Shown here: positions 1-9,571 of the stretch, one piece after another
Layout of the letters: the number at the start of each line of letters is the position of its first letter
Position numbering within the stretch: the first letter of the stretch is position 1
Origin: Spirosoma terrae
GTDB taxonomy: Bacteria; Bacteroidota; Bacteroidia; Cytophagales; Spirosomataceae
Direction: 5' to 3'
Assembly (NCBI RefSeq): GCF_010435915.1
Contig: NZ_JAAFZH010000020.1
Location: 1 to 64,000, forward strand
Length of the DNA: 64,000 bases
Made by a program: the position numbers and the translations under genes
Notes under the pieces: model-generated
Seen by the model: only the letters and a program-made list of their open reading frames with translations
What the model was told of the DNA's origin: nothing
Database searches by the model: none

Positions 1-1
1 A

Positions 2-916
2 CGTCAAGCTTGTGTCGAGACAATTCTTCAAGCAGGCCACATACCAGCAGGGATGGAACTGTTTGCTGCGGGAAGCGAGACCCAGCTTGAAACAATTAAA
101 AGGTGGATTGATAGCTCTGATGTCTATATGCTTCTGTTAGGCGGGAGATATGGATCTTTAGATCCAAAAACTAAGCTGGCATATACCGAAGTTGAATATA
201 GATATGCTCTCGAAAAGAAAAAGCCTGTTTTCGCAGTAGTTATGTCAGATGCTTTTCTGGATGCGAAAATAGCTCGAATTGGCAGGGCAGTTTTTGAGCA
301 AGATAACGTCGATAAGTATAGGAAATTTAAAAAGTTAGTGCAGTCAAAAATTGTCAAATTCTTTGATAGTTTAGACGGTATCAAATTGGCTATTTTTCAG
401 TCAATGATTGAAATTGATAGCCGCTATAACTTAGAAGGCTGGGTTAGAGGGAATGAAGTGATTGATATAAAGCCACTAATTAGCCAAATATCTGCTCTTA
501 CCCAAGAAAAAGATGAATTAAAGAAGGAGATTGCCAGTCTACGCAAAAACGGAGTTAAGCAATCGAAATCAAAGCGTACTTTGAAACAGTTTGAATTACA
601 GGGTACTGTTCATACTGTTGAGCATTGGCGAGATATGCTCACTAAAGTGTTAGGAATCTTTGGTGAACAAAAACGATTTAAAGACCCAGACATACTGTTG
701 AACCTAAACAACAACCGAGCGACATTTTTTACGTTTGATGAATCAAAGGTTAGCCGACCTCACAAAATTCCATTAACAAAACTATATCTCGGAACCCATC
801 AAAGCCCTGATAGTTTTCAACGATTAACACGTCTAATTGTCGAAGCTGTTGGCTTGCCAGCAAGCGCTTTCAGAATAATTGGAGAACTTCCTAATAGTAA
901 GGTAGATTCAGAATGA
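2..916 (+). CDS. DUF4062 domain protein, 5' end cut by window edge
   Basis: The frame is open to the window edge: residues encoded from base 2 (RQACVETILQAGHIPAG) run directly into the first visible Met at 53. That Met is internal, because the joined sequence matches the DUF4062 core, with AGHIPAGMELFAA, LLLGGRYGSLDP and YTEVEYRYALEKKKPVFA. 304 residues are visible and only a short N-terminal piece is missing. A coiled-coil-like stretch (about residues 165-190 of the visible part, QEKDELKKEIASLRKN) links to a C-terminal region of about 100 residues that I do not recognise. DUF4062 proteins are often STAND-type or defence-associated signalling proteins; no NTPase motif is seen here. The gene looks more AT-rich than its neighbours. 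Function unknown. Confidence 0.8.
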   Translation, partial: RQACVETILQAGHIPAGMELFAAGSETQLETIKRWIDSSDVYMLLLGGRYGSLDPKTKLAYTEVEYRYALEKKKPVFAVVMSDAFLDAKIARIGRAVFEQDNVDKYRKFKKLVQSKIVKFFDSLDGIKLAIFQSMIEIDSRYNLEGWVRGNEVIDIKPLISQISALTQEKDELKKEIASLRKNGVKQSKSKRTLKQFELQGTVHTVEHWRDMLTKVLGIFGEQKRFKDPDILLNLNNNRATFFTFDESKVSRPHKIPLTKLYLGTHQSPDSFQRLTRLIVEAVGLPASAFRIIGELPNSKVDSE

Positions 917-974
917 AGCTATATCTCGTAGATACCAGCGAGAGTGTTTCCAGGGTTTACCGTACTTTCGCATT

Positions 975-1832
975 ATGGAAACCGGCGTTTACATTCCTAT
1001 TATTTCTGATTATGGGTTTAAAGCTACCTTCGGCAACGAAACCGACAGTTTATTCCTTCGTACAGCGTTACAGGCGCTGATCAAGTCGGACACGCCTATT
1101 CGGGAAGTGCATTTCGATAAGAATGCCTTTGAAGCGCTGACCATTGACAGTCGGAGTGGCATTTTTGACTTAGCCTGCACGGATGAAAATGGAAGTCAAT
1201 TCATCGTCGAAATGCAGTTGGGCTTAGCTCCGCATTTTGTGCAACGGATGAAGTTCTATGCTCTACATAAGTTTAACACAGTAGTTGAACGTGGTGAGTT
1301 TGACTATGCTAATCTACCCAAAATCTATACCATCGCTATTTTAGCTAAGAGCATTTTACCAACTACTCATTTCCATACGATTGCCAATCTACGGAGCGAA
1401 GCAGGTGAAATCATTGATACTCAAATGACGTTTATTACGGTAGAATTGGCTAAATTTAACAAACAAGTAGCTGATATAAAGTCCGATTTAGAAAAACTGG
1501 TTTATACCATGAAGACGCTTCATACAACTGATCCAACTCAGTATCCTGCTTTCTGGAACGAGGAATGGTTGAAACGGGCTATTGACGAGTTGGATACACG
1601 GAAGATGACACCTGAGGAGCGAGCCTATTTTGCTCGTGTAACAGCGGCTAATGCAGAAGCAGTAAAAGCAGAAAAGCAAAAAATCCGAGAAGCGGTAGAG
1701 CAAAAAGAAATAGAAACAGTCACAAGAGCACTAAAACGTGGCAAACTCACCATTGAAGAAATAGCTGAAGATAGTGGTGTCAGCGTTGATTTTGTTCTTA
1801 ACATTCAGCGTGGGATTACAACAAACCAGTAG
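975..1832 (+). CDS. Rpn / PD-(D/E)XK nuclease family transposase-like protein
   Basis: 285 residues. The N-terminal two thirds match the Bacteroidota PD-(D/E)XK nuclease family 'transposase' (PF12784, related to Rpn recombination-promoting nucleases). It opens with ISDYGFKATFG; the nuclease core is GIFDLACTDENG followed by FIVEMQ, giving the D...E-x-Q acidic pattern. The C-terminal third is charged and helical and ends in a short helix-turn-helix-like segment (LTIEEIAEDSGVSVDFVLNI). These proteins usually lie outside insertion sequences, and no terminal inverted repeats are visible. It starts 58 bases after the DUF4062 gene on the same strand. Its role is unknown; DNA cleavage is inferred from family membership. 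Confidence 0.8.
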   Translation: METGVYIPIISDYGFKATFGNETDSLFLRTALQALIKSDTPIREVHFDKNAFEALTIDSRSGIFDLACTDENGSQFIVEMQLGLAPHFVQRMKFYALHKFNTVVERGEFDYANLPKIYTIAILAKSILPTTHFHTIANLRSEAGEIIDTQMTFITVELAKFNKQVADIKSDLEKLVYTMKTLHTTDPTQYPAFWNEEWLKRAIDELDTRKMTPEERAYFARVTAANAEAVKAEKQKIREAVEQKEIETVTRALKRGKLTIEEIAEDSGVSVDFVLNIQRGITTNQ

Positions 1833-1950
1833 GTAAAAGTCCATAGGCAGGCAGACGCCACCAAAGCCAGACAACTCCACTTTTCTTTGTGAATTGTAAC
1901 GTTCTTTCTACGTTTCGCTCTTCGCACAATCAAGCATACCGCACAAAAAA

Positions 1951-1975
1951 CCCCGGCGAAATGCTATCGCCGGGG
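1951..1975 (-). terminator. Intrinsic terminator of the adhesin gene
   Basis: Perfect 9-bp stem CCCCGGCGA / TCGCCGGGG with a 7-base loop. On the minus strand it is followed by six T (AAAAAA at 1945-1950 on plus), and it lies 29 bases past the adhesin stop. A shorter TTTCT on the plus side may let it also serve the convergent Rpn-like gene. Confidence 0.8.
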
Positions 1976-2003
1976 TTTCTATTCGACATATTCTCTCTAT
2001 ATG

Positions 2004-5000
2004 TTATCGTTTAGGCCCTCTGGTTTGTTGAATCACAAACGGTATACATTTTGGCGGAGGGCAATTACAGTAAGCAGGTTCCAGAATCACCGTTACGTCT
2101 GCGTAGCACGTACCATTTGAGCTGTAGAGTCGAATGGTATAGGGTTGGCTTGATCCAGGATTTGGCAGGTTCGTAAAGCTAACGGCGCCCGCTACTACGG
2201 TGAGGTTGGTAGGAGCCCCATAAGCAGGTCCGTTGCCATAGCTGCTTCCTAAGACTATATCCGCTCGTTCCGCATTCACCAAACCCGTCAGATCGATACG
2301 GGCATCGTTATTGGCAGACGCTCCTGTACACGTAGCCGTGATCGCCTGCGGTGCAGCCGTAATCGTTGGTACTTCATTGACTGTAACGACGGTCGACGTT
2401 GTCGATAGGCACCCGGATGGCGACGTACAGTTCACGGAGTACGTTGTTGATAAGGTTGGCGTTACAACGATAGAAGCGGTTGATTCGCCCGTTGACCAGG
2501 CAATAGTCCCACCCTGGCAACCACCAACCGTTAGCGTCGCTGATTGTCCTGAACAAACAGTTGCCGAATTAATGGTCAGAGCGAGCGGTTCAGCAACGGT
2601 AATGGTTGTACTCGCTACGTCAGAGCATCCATCTACACTCGTAACGGTTACGGAATACACACCACTGTCGACCACCTCGATGGCTGGTGTCGATTGGCCC
2701 GTCGACCAGGCATACGTAGCACCACCTCCAGCGGTCAGGGTCGCGCTGGTACCCTTACAAATTGTGGCACTACTCACCGAAATAGTGGCTACCGGCACCG
2801 GATTGACCGTAGCCGTGCCCGTAGCCGTCGCCGAACATCCGGCACTCGTAATACCCGTTACTGAATACGTACCGCTCGCTGTTGCTGTTGCTACGTTGGT
2901 AGTACCAATCTGAGTAAGACCTACTGAAAATACATAGCTAGCAAAACCAGTACTGGCTGTCAGCGAGGCTAATTGACCCTCGCAGACCGGTACAGAGGAA
3001 AGCGCCAGAACCGGGATTGGGTTAACTTGTACCGTCACGGCTGTAGTACTCGTACAGCCGTTGGCGTTCGTTGCCGTTACCGAGTAGGTTCCCGACGTAG
3101 CCACAAATATGGGGTTCGTTACGTCCCCCGTACTCCACACATAAGCGTCTCCACCAGTTGCAGTCAACGAAGTAACTTCTCCCTGACAAAGCGTTGTGTT
3201 TCCAGCAATGGTGACAGCGGGGGCATCCGTATCGGATTGAACCGTTGTTGTAATGGTGGCGAAACATCCATTCGACGATGTCACGGTTACCGAATACGGT
3301 CCTGCAGCACTGACACTGATCGAGGCCGTGGTTTCGCCCGTACTCCACCGATAAACCGGGTTAACGGCACTACCCACCGTAGCCGATAAGGTACCGCTGG
3401 TCTGCGCACAGGTCAGCACTACGTTATTGACCGACACGGTTGGCACCGTTCCGTCCGACTGAACAGTACTGCTAGCTGCGGCTTCACAGCCATTGGCCCC
3501 CGTTACGGTCACCGAGTAGGGTCCAGCGGCTGCTACTGTAATCGTCTGGCTAGTCTCGCCCGTACTCCACAAGTACGTTGGGTTGGTCGCATTGCCGGAC
3601 TGAGCCGTTAGCGTTCCACTAGGTTGTCCACAGGTCAAGGTCAGGCTATTGACCGTTACAGTCGGTATAGCGGTATCGGACTGAACAGTTGTTGTGGCCA
3701 TTGCCATACAACCATTGCCACCCGTTACGGTTACCGAATAAGCGCCCGCAGCCGTAGCGCTAATCGAGGCTGTGGTCTCGCCCGTACTCCACAAATACGT
3801 CGGATTGACGGCATCACTCACCGTAGCCGTCAAAGCGCCAACAGGCTGCCCACAGGTCAGCGTCAGGCTGTTCACGGAAACGGCGGGTACATTACCATCC
3901 GACCGAACCGTGGCTGTAGCCGATGCCACACAACCATTCGCGCCCGTCACCGTCACCGAATAGGGTCCTGGACTAGCGGCCGTAATGGCGGCAGTGGTCT
4001 CCCCTGTACTCCACAGATAGGCGGGATTGAGAGCGTTGCTAACCGTAGCGCTTAACGTACCGCTGGTCTGGGCACAAGTTAGGGTCAGACTATTAATCCC
4101 TATTGTCGGCAGAGCCGTATCAGACTGAACTATGGTAGCAACTGTAGCCGCACAGCCATTAGCTTCGGTTACGGTTACCGAATAGGCACCCGCAACGCTC
4201 ACGCTAATCGATGCGGTGGTTTCGCCTGTGCTCCATCGATACGTTGGATTGACCGCATTACTCACTGTTGCTATTAAGCTACCACTCGGTTGTGCGCAGG
4301 TCAAGGTCAAACTATTGACACTCACAGCAGGTGCAAGTGTGTTGGATATGACGGTTGATGTTGCCGTCGATATACAACCGTTAGCATCCGTCACCGTCAC
4401 CGAATAGGGTCCGGCAATGGCTACGTTAATCGAGGCTGTGGTTTCGCCCGTACTCCAGCGATACGTCGGGTTAACGGCATTACTCACGGTAGCAGTCAAA
4501 TTACCGGCCAACTGACCACAGGTCAACGTCAGGCTATTGATCGTTACAGTTGGGACTGATGTATCGGACTGAACAAGCGTAACGGCTCCAGTCACGCAGC
4601 CATTGCCAGCCGTTACGGTTACCGAATACGGTCCCGCAACACTGACACTGATCGAGGCCGTGGTTTCGCCCGTGCTCCACCGATAAATCGGACTGGCCGT
4701 CGCACTCACCGTCGCCGTCAGCGTACCGCTGGGTTGACCACAGCTCAAGGTCAAACTATTGATCGATACCGTCGGCACTGCCGTGTTGGACTGGACCGTC
4801 GTTGATGTAGATGCCGTACAACCGTTGGCACCCGTTACCGTTACCGAGTAAAGACCCCCACTGATGACGGGGATGCTGGCCGAGGTCTCCCCCGTGCTCC
4901 ACCGATAGGTCGAGCTGGCCGAGTTACTGGTCGTGGCCGTCAGCGTACCAGTCGGCTGACCACAACTCAAGGTCAAACTGTTGACTGATACCGTCGGCAC

Positions 5001-8000
5001 AGCCGTGTTGGACTGAACGGTGGTGGTAGCGGTGGTCACACAACCATTGCCGCCGGTCACGGTCACCGAATAAGGACCCGCACTGGTTACGTTGATGGAG
5101 GCTGTCGTTGCTCCCGTGTTCCATCGGTAGGTTGGATTGGCTGTAGCGCTTACCGTGGCCGTCAGCGTACCACTGGGCTGGCCACAGGTCAGTGTCAGAC
5201 TATTGACCGATACAGATGGGGCCGTAGTGTTGGACTGAACCGTGGTCGAGGTCGAAGCCGTGCAGCCATTACCACCGGTTACGGTCACCGAGTAAAGCCC
5301 CGCGCTGATGACAGGGATGCTGGCCGAGGTTTCGCCCGTGCTCCATCGATAGGTCGAGGTGGCCGAGTTGCTAGTCGTAGCTGTCAAGGTACCGCTTGCT
5401 TGCGCACAGGTTAGCGTCAGACTATTGACTGATACTGTCGGTGCTGTAGTATTGGATTGAACAGTTGTGGTAACAGCCGTGCTGCTGCAACCATTGCTGG
5501 ATACAATTAATGTATACGTTCCGACAATGCTGGTCGTGAAGCTTTGCTGGGATGACGAAAAACCGCCAGGGCCCGTCCAGGCATATGTAGAACCAGTCAG
5601 GCTGGAGCTACCGGTTACGGTAGCCGGGCTATTACACGTAATAGTCGTGCTGGTCGCTGTGGCAACTGGTACAGGGGTCACTGTAACACTACCTACAGCT
5701 GTTGCCGAACAACCACTACTGTTTTGCCCGGTAACCGTATAGGACGTAGCACTAGCTGGCGTTACCGAGAAAACCCCCGTTGCATTTGTCAAAACGCTGC
5801 CTGTCGACGCAATCAGCGTATAGGATGCTAGACCGGCTGTTGCCGTTAAGGCAGCAGGCTGGCCGGTGCAAATGGTTGCCGAGGTTAGCGTAACAGTTGG
5901 CAGCGCATTGACCGTAATACTACCCGAGCCCGTTCCGATACAGCCTGCAGCGCTGACCGCCGTTACGCTGTATGTCCCTGCTGCAGAACCAACCGCCTGA
6001 TTGGTCGAACCGATTCGGGTCAGCCCAGCCGGGAATGTGTAATTGGCAAAACCAGGGGTGGCCGTTAGCGTTGCTGACTGGCCTGCACAGATCGTTGCCG
6101 ACGACAAGGACACTATGGGCAACGAATTAACCGTAATGGACCCCACAGCTGTACCCGAGCAACCCGCCGAATTGACCGCCGTTACCGAATACGTACCAGT
6201 TGCCGTACCAGTCGCTACGTTCGTTGATCCAACCTGCGTTAATCCGGATGAGAACGTATAACTACTGAAACCTGATGTGGCCGTTAAGCTGGCAGTTTGA
6301 CCCGCACAGATCGTTGCCGAGGTTAGCGTTAACGCCAGGGGTGTGCAGGCATAGCCCACATCGAATGTAAAGTTATTTTCGCCACTCTGTCCTAACGTAA
6401 ATGTGATCAACCCTGCTGCATCGGCATCGGAATCAATGGCATCGGCATTGGCGCCGGTTGCCGAATTGGGGAACGTACTGACACTAAATGCACTGACGCT
6501 GGTAGGAAAGCTCAGCGTATAACTTCCGCCAGTTGTTAAGGTCAGATTATAAACCGAACTAGACGTAGTAGTCGCCGTGGCGGTCGAGAAAAAATATTCG
6601 CCATTGGCATCGGTAGTGGCGGTAGCAATCACTGTCGAACCCGAACGTAACGTAACCTGAACGCCAGCTAATGAAGGTTCGCCCGGATCCTGTATGCCAT
6701 TATTGTTGGTATCCCGCCAGACCCGGTTACCAATCTGAACAGGCGCCAGATCACAACCTATTTCAAGGTCGCCCAGGCCGTTGGCCTTACCATACGTTGC
6801 TACGTTGTTACTCTCATAAATCTGAACGCTGGTTGCCGGCGCGCCAGATCCATCTGCATTTTTAAATCGACGAATCCCGCCGGCATCAATATTATTCGTA
6901 GGGTCCATGACAGCCGACGCCACTTCGCCCCGACCAGGAAGCACAACCAGGCTGCCAGTACTCATTTCCGAGTGGTAAGGACTCGTCGTATTGGGTAACG
7001 CTATTGCGTCGGCGTAGTAGTATTCTCCCCCGCCTATTCCCTGTCCATTGTTTGCACCGGCCGTTGGCGCTCCATTACAAATGCGGGCGTTATTCTCAAT
7101 TGTCCACTGATTGACGCTTGGATTACACTTGCCTGCACGCAGGATATCGCCCGGCGAAATGGCTCTGTATAAATCACCAGAACTGGTATTCGTTCCGTAG
7201 TTATTATTACCATACTGGTCACCAAACCGGTCACGAATACTCAGAATCATGGCCCCATCTACCGGATCGAATTCTATTCCCGTCAGCATAGGCTGTGGAT
7301 ACGCAGCACTACCAGCCCCTGATGAAGGGCGAGCATAGCGGTTTGGCACTCGGCCGGTAGCAGCCTGAACATGGGTCCAGGGAAACCAGCGATCAGCCCG
7401 TTGAACACCCGTCAAATCGTTATTGGTAGCTCCTTTCCGGTACGTCAGGGGAAAGGTCAATACAGTAGCAAACATAGCCGTTGCCGGATTGAACTCGAAG
7501 ACAAACGCCTTCATACCAGTCGTATCCCTCACAACCATTCCCTCTCCCATGCTTAGCGTGGTCGATACGGCCTCGTTGGTGGTTACCCCGCCCACATAGA
7601 TACGATCACGGTAGTATTTCAGGCCAAAAGGTCGCAACGCACTGCCGGTTGTTTGTGTCACATCAGGAAGCGGGTAACTTACCGGTGTACCGGCGGTAGG
7701 GTTAGCACTGGTTGGGTTATTGATAGGAATACGATATAAGCGCCGATCGCCCAGATTCACTACGTACAATTCCGTCCCATCATCTGAGATTTCAACATCC
7801 CCCAAACCGGCCTTACCAACCTGATCAAATGCTGTTACGTCGTAGTTAGCGGACGTGACTGCGCTCGGCAGCCCTCGATCCGTATTCGAGCCAACTACAG
7901 TCGTTCCTCCAATTGAGGCCGCCGAAATGGCAGAGATGGCCGTTGGCAACGTAACGAACTGACTGTGTGTATACGTCGTTCCCGACGGTTTAGAAATATA

Positions 8001-8768
8001 GATTGTCCCTGCCCTGGCAGCCGCTCCATCGCCCCCAAGCCCCGAGTGTCTTTTGACGAAAGCAGACGTAAAAACATATTTTGTTTGCCGCTGATAGGCA
8101 ACACCATACACCGTACCGAGCTGATTATTTAGTGCTATCGCTGACTCTTGTGGCGTATTACCGGTAGTAGCACCAGTAGGGCTGGTTGCATTATAGGGCA
8201 AAGTCACTAAAACACCTTCTGGACCCGCTGTGCCGCCCCCCGTTGGATTTCCATTCACATAACAGGGAATAAAAAAGTTGGGAATCGCCTGACAATAATC
8301 CGCCGGATCATTAATACCCAGGCTGGCAGTAGTGCTGGGGGCTGTTACGAACTGGACCGATGTGCCGCTATTGGTGCCTTTGGCCCCATCGAAGGAGCCC
8401 GTCGGCAAATTGACAAACTCAACCCGATAGATAGTCCCGGATGTTATGCCTGCCGTAAATGAATACGAACCAGCGGCTGTCCCCGTCGCCGAACTGGTTG
8501 TTGTGGTTGCCACCAAACCAGCACTACTATAGAGGTTCACGGTTATGCCGCCAACCCCAATTTCGCCAGCCAGTGGGGTAGCTACAGTATAACTACGTAC
8601 ACCATCCCCGTTAAAATCCTTGTAAACTACTCCCGATACTTGTGCCGTAACCGCATTACCAGCAACAATGACAAGTAAGAATATACCGGCGATCCGAAAA
8701 AACAAGTATTTGGAACCCCATAGAGCACTGAGAGTTAGCCCAACATGAGCGTAAATGTTTTTTTGCAT
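2004..8768 (-). CDS. Giant SdrD-B / Ig-like repeat surface adhesin
   Basis: 2254 residues. An N-terminal hydrophobic signal ends near residue 42 (AVTAQ). A first SdrD-B domain follows (GVVYKDFNGDGVRS, about 43-130), then about 500 residues resembling a beta-propeller, then a second SdrD-B/Cna-B domain (GNRVWRDTNNNGIQDPGEP, about 690-800). Next come degenerate Ig/PKD-like modules and ten near-identical 74-residue modules (1108-1847), each with LTC near the start, YRWSTGET in the middle and GPYSVTVT..NGC near the end. Each module keeps two Cys. The C-terminus is a Cys/Pro tail (CNCPPPKC...RGPKR) rather than an obvious T9SS sorting domain. Surface adhesion or matrix binding is inferred from architecture. 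It is monocistronic with its own terminator. Confidence 0.85.
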   Translation of the reverse strand: MQKNIYAHVGLTLSALWGSKYLFFRIAGIFLLVIVAGNAVTAQVSGVVYKDFNGDGVRSYTVATPLAGEIGVGGITVNLYSSAGLVATTTTSSATGTAAGSYSFTAGITSGTIYRVEFVNLPTGSFDGAKGTNSGTSVQFVTAPSTTASLGINDPADYCQAIPNFFIPCYVNGNPTGGGTAGPEGVLVTLPYNATSPTGATTGNTPQESAIALNNQLGTVYGVAYQRQTKYVFTSAFVKRHSGLGGDGAAARAGTIYISKPSGTTYTHSQFVTLPTAISAISAASIGGTTVVGSNTDRGLPSAVTSANYDVTAFDQVGKAGLGDVEISDDGTELYVVNLGDRRLYRIPINNPTSANPTAGTPVSYPLPDVTQTTGSALRPFGLKYYRDRIYVGGVTTNEAVSTTLSMGEGMVVRDTTGMKAFVFEFNPATAMFATVLTFPLTYRKGATNNDLTGVQRADRWFPWTHVQAATGRVPNRYARPSSGAGSAAYPQPMLTGIEFDPVDGAMILSIRDRFGDQYGNNNYGTNTSSGDLYRAISPGDILRAGKCNPSVNQWTIENNARICNGAPTAGANNGQGIGGGEYYYADAIALPNTTSPYHSEMSTGSLVVLPGRGEVASAVMDPTNNIDAGGIRRFKNADGSGAPATSVQIYESNNVATYGKANGLGDLEIGCDLAPVQIGNRVWRDTNNNGIQDPGEPSLAGVQVTLRSGSTVIATATTDANGEYFFSTATATTTSSSVYNLTLTTGGSYTLSFPTSVSAFSVSTFPNSATGANADAIDSDADAAGLITFTLGQSGENNFTFDVGYACTPLALTLTSATICAGQTASLTATSGFSSYTFSSGLTQVGSTNVATGTATGTYSVTAVNSAGCSGTAVGSITVNSLPIVSLSSATICAGQSATLTATPGFANYTFPAGLTRIGSTNQAVGSAAGTYSVTAVSAAGCIGTGSGSITVNALPTVTLTSATICTGQPAALTATAGLASYTLIASTGSVLTNATGVFSVTPASATSYTVTGQNSSGCSATAVGSVTVTPVPVATATSTTITCNSPATVTGSSSLTGSTYAWTGPGGFSSSQQSFTTSIVGTYTLIVSSNGCSSTAVTTTVQSNTTAPTVSVNSLTLTCAQASGTLTATTSNSATSTYRWSTGETSASIPVISAGLYSVTVTGGNGCTASTSTTVQSNTTAPSVSVNSLTLTCGQPSGTLTATVSATANPTYRWNTGATTASINVTSAGPYSVTVTGGNGCVTTATTTVQSNTAVPTVSVNSLTLSCGQPTGTLTATTSNSASSTYRWSTGETSASIPVISGGLYSVTVTGANGCTASTSTTVQSNTAVPTVSINSLTLSCGQPSGTLTATVSATASPIYRWSTGETTASISVSVAGPYSVTVTAGNGCVTGAVTLVQSDTSVPTVTINSLTLTCGQLAGNLTATVSNAVNPTYRWSTGETTASINVAIAGPYSVTVTDANGCISTATSTVISNTLAPAVSVNSLTLTCAQPSGSLIATVSNAVNPTYRWSTGETTASISVSVAGAYSVTVTEANGCAATVATIVQSDTALPTIGINSLTLTCAQTSGTLSATVSNALNPAYLWSTGETTAAITAASPGPYSVTVTGANGCVASATATVRSDGNVPAVSVNSLTLTCGQPVGALTATVSDAVNPTYLWSTGETTASISATAAGAYSVTVTGGNGCMAMATTTVQSDTAIPTVTVNSLTLTCGQPSGTLTAQSGNATNPTYLWSTGETSQTITVAAAGPYSVTVTGANGCEAAASSTVQSDGTVPTVSVNNVVLTCAQTSGTLSATVGSAVNPVYRWSTGETTASISVSAAGPYSVTVTSSNGCFATITTTVQSDTDAPAVTIAGNTTLCQGEVTSLTATGGDAYVWSTGDVTNPIFVATSGTYSVTATNANGCTSTTAVTVQVNPIPVLALSSVPVCEGQLASLTASTGFASYVFSVGLTQIGTTNVATATASGTYSVTGITSAGCSATATGTATVNPVPVATISVSSATICKGTSATLTAGGGATYAWSTGQSTPAIEVVDSGVYSVTVTSVDGCSDVASTTITVAEPLALTINSATVCSGQSATLTVGGCQGGTIAWSTGESTASIVVTPTLSTTYSVNCTSPSGCLSTTSTVVTVNEVPTITAAPQAITATCTGASANNDARIDLTGLVNAERADIVLGSSYGNGPAYGAPTNLTVVAGAVSFTNLPNPGSSQPYTIRLYSSNGTCYADVTVILEPAYCNCPPPKCIPFVIQQTRGPKR
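3228..5447 (-). repeat. Ten tandem 222-bp coding repeats in the adhesin
   Basis: Ten consecutive 74-codon units with no length variation, 2220 bp exactly, encoding residues 1108-1847. Units differ mostly at scattered positions. The first and third units are especially alike, as are the second and fourth, which suggests past duplication of a two-unit block. A divergent eleventh unit follows (DAPAVTIAGNTTLC). Confidence 0.9.
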
Positions 8769-9571
8769 ATAAGTAACATTTTGCTAGTGGATAGTCCCCC
8801 TTTCAGAATAGAAAAATGCTGTAAGCAGATCGAATGAGCACTTGCTGAAAAGACGTATCAGTAACACCGGCTGGCATGACAAATGAAATGCCAAACATAG
8901 ATAGATAATATACTGAAAGAGAGTAGAAGACAGGAAATTAGTATACTATATTACACTTACTATAAATCATTTATTACACTAATCTTAACTAATATATATA
9001 TATAACCTATCTATAATGAAGCCAAGAAAACCATGTAATAAACATCTGATGATCAATCATTTATATATACATATCAATGACAAAACCATGACAACAACTG
9101 GAAAAATGAGTGCATTTATAGCTCATCCAGAGAGACTATTATTTTTCTACGGTAGAATAGAAAATATTGCGTTTTGATTAAAACCGATTTCAATTCGTGC
9201 TCAAAACACGTCCAAAACTTACTTAGGCGAAAGAATTCCCTAATAATGTGCCAATTGCAAGCAACCGCCGGATATTTTATTATTTAGATTTTAGCATACA
9301 ACTGCTCGTACCAGCCTCTTGGCTACCGTTTGATAATCTTACCAATGCTACATATCTCCTTTTCTTTTCTCAATCAACATATGGGGTTGGGTTTCTTGGT
9401 TCTGTTCGTATATTTGAAATCTGTAGCCATACCGAAACAAGCCTAAATTGCTCTCTTTAGCTTGTTTTTGTAATTCATTAGTTATCCCGCCGGAACTGTT
9501 TTTTTGACCAATTAGCCGTCTTTTCTGGCTAATTTTCGTAGTTACGCTGACTAATTTGTTGCCGCTGTACC
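8769..9571. other. 803-bp AT-rich divergent intergenic region
   Basis: Separates the adhesin (minus) from the SNF2 helicase (plus). It is strongly AT-rich between about 8930 and 9200, including an (AT)n run near 8992-9003. No credible gene, RNA or strong hairpin was seen. It presumably holds both promoters. A weak candidate for the helicase is TTG at 9504 with TAATTTTC at 9530, one mismatch from the -7 consensus. Confidence 0.5.

Noticed and set aside
975..1832. Rpn-like gene as part of a transposon
   Set aside because: No flanking inverted repeats or target duplications visible; the family is usually stand-alone.
2311..2913. Plus-strand open frame of 200 codons opposite the adhesin repeats
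   Set aside because: Low-complexity antisense shadow of the repeat gene; several similar frames recur wherever the repeat occurs.
9248..9460. Plus-strand 70-codon frame before the SNF2 helicase
   Set aside because: No leader signal, no family, lies in AT-rich promoter DNA.
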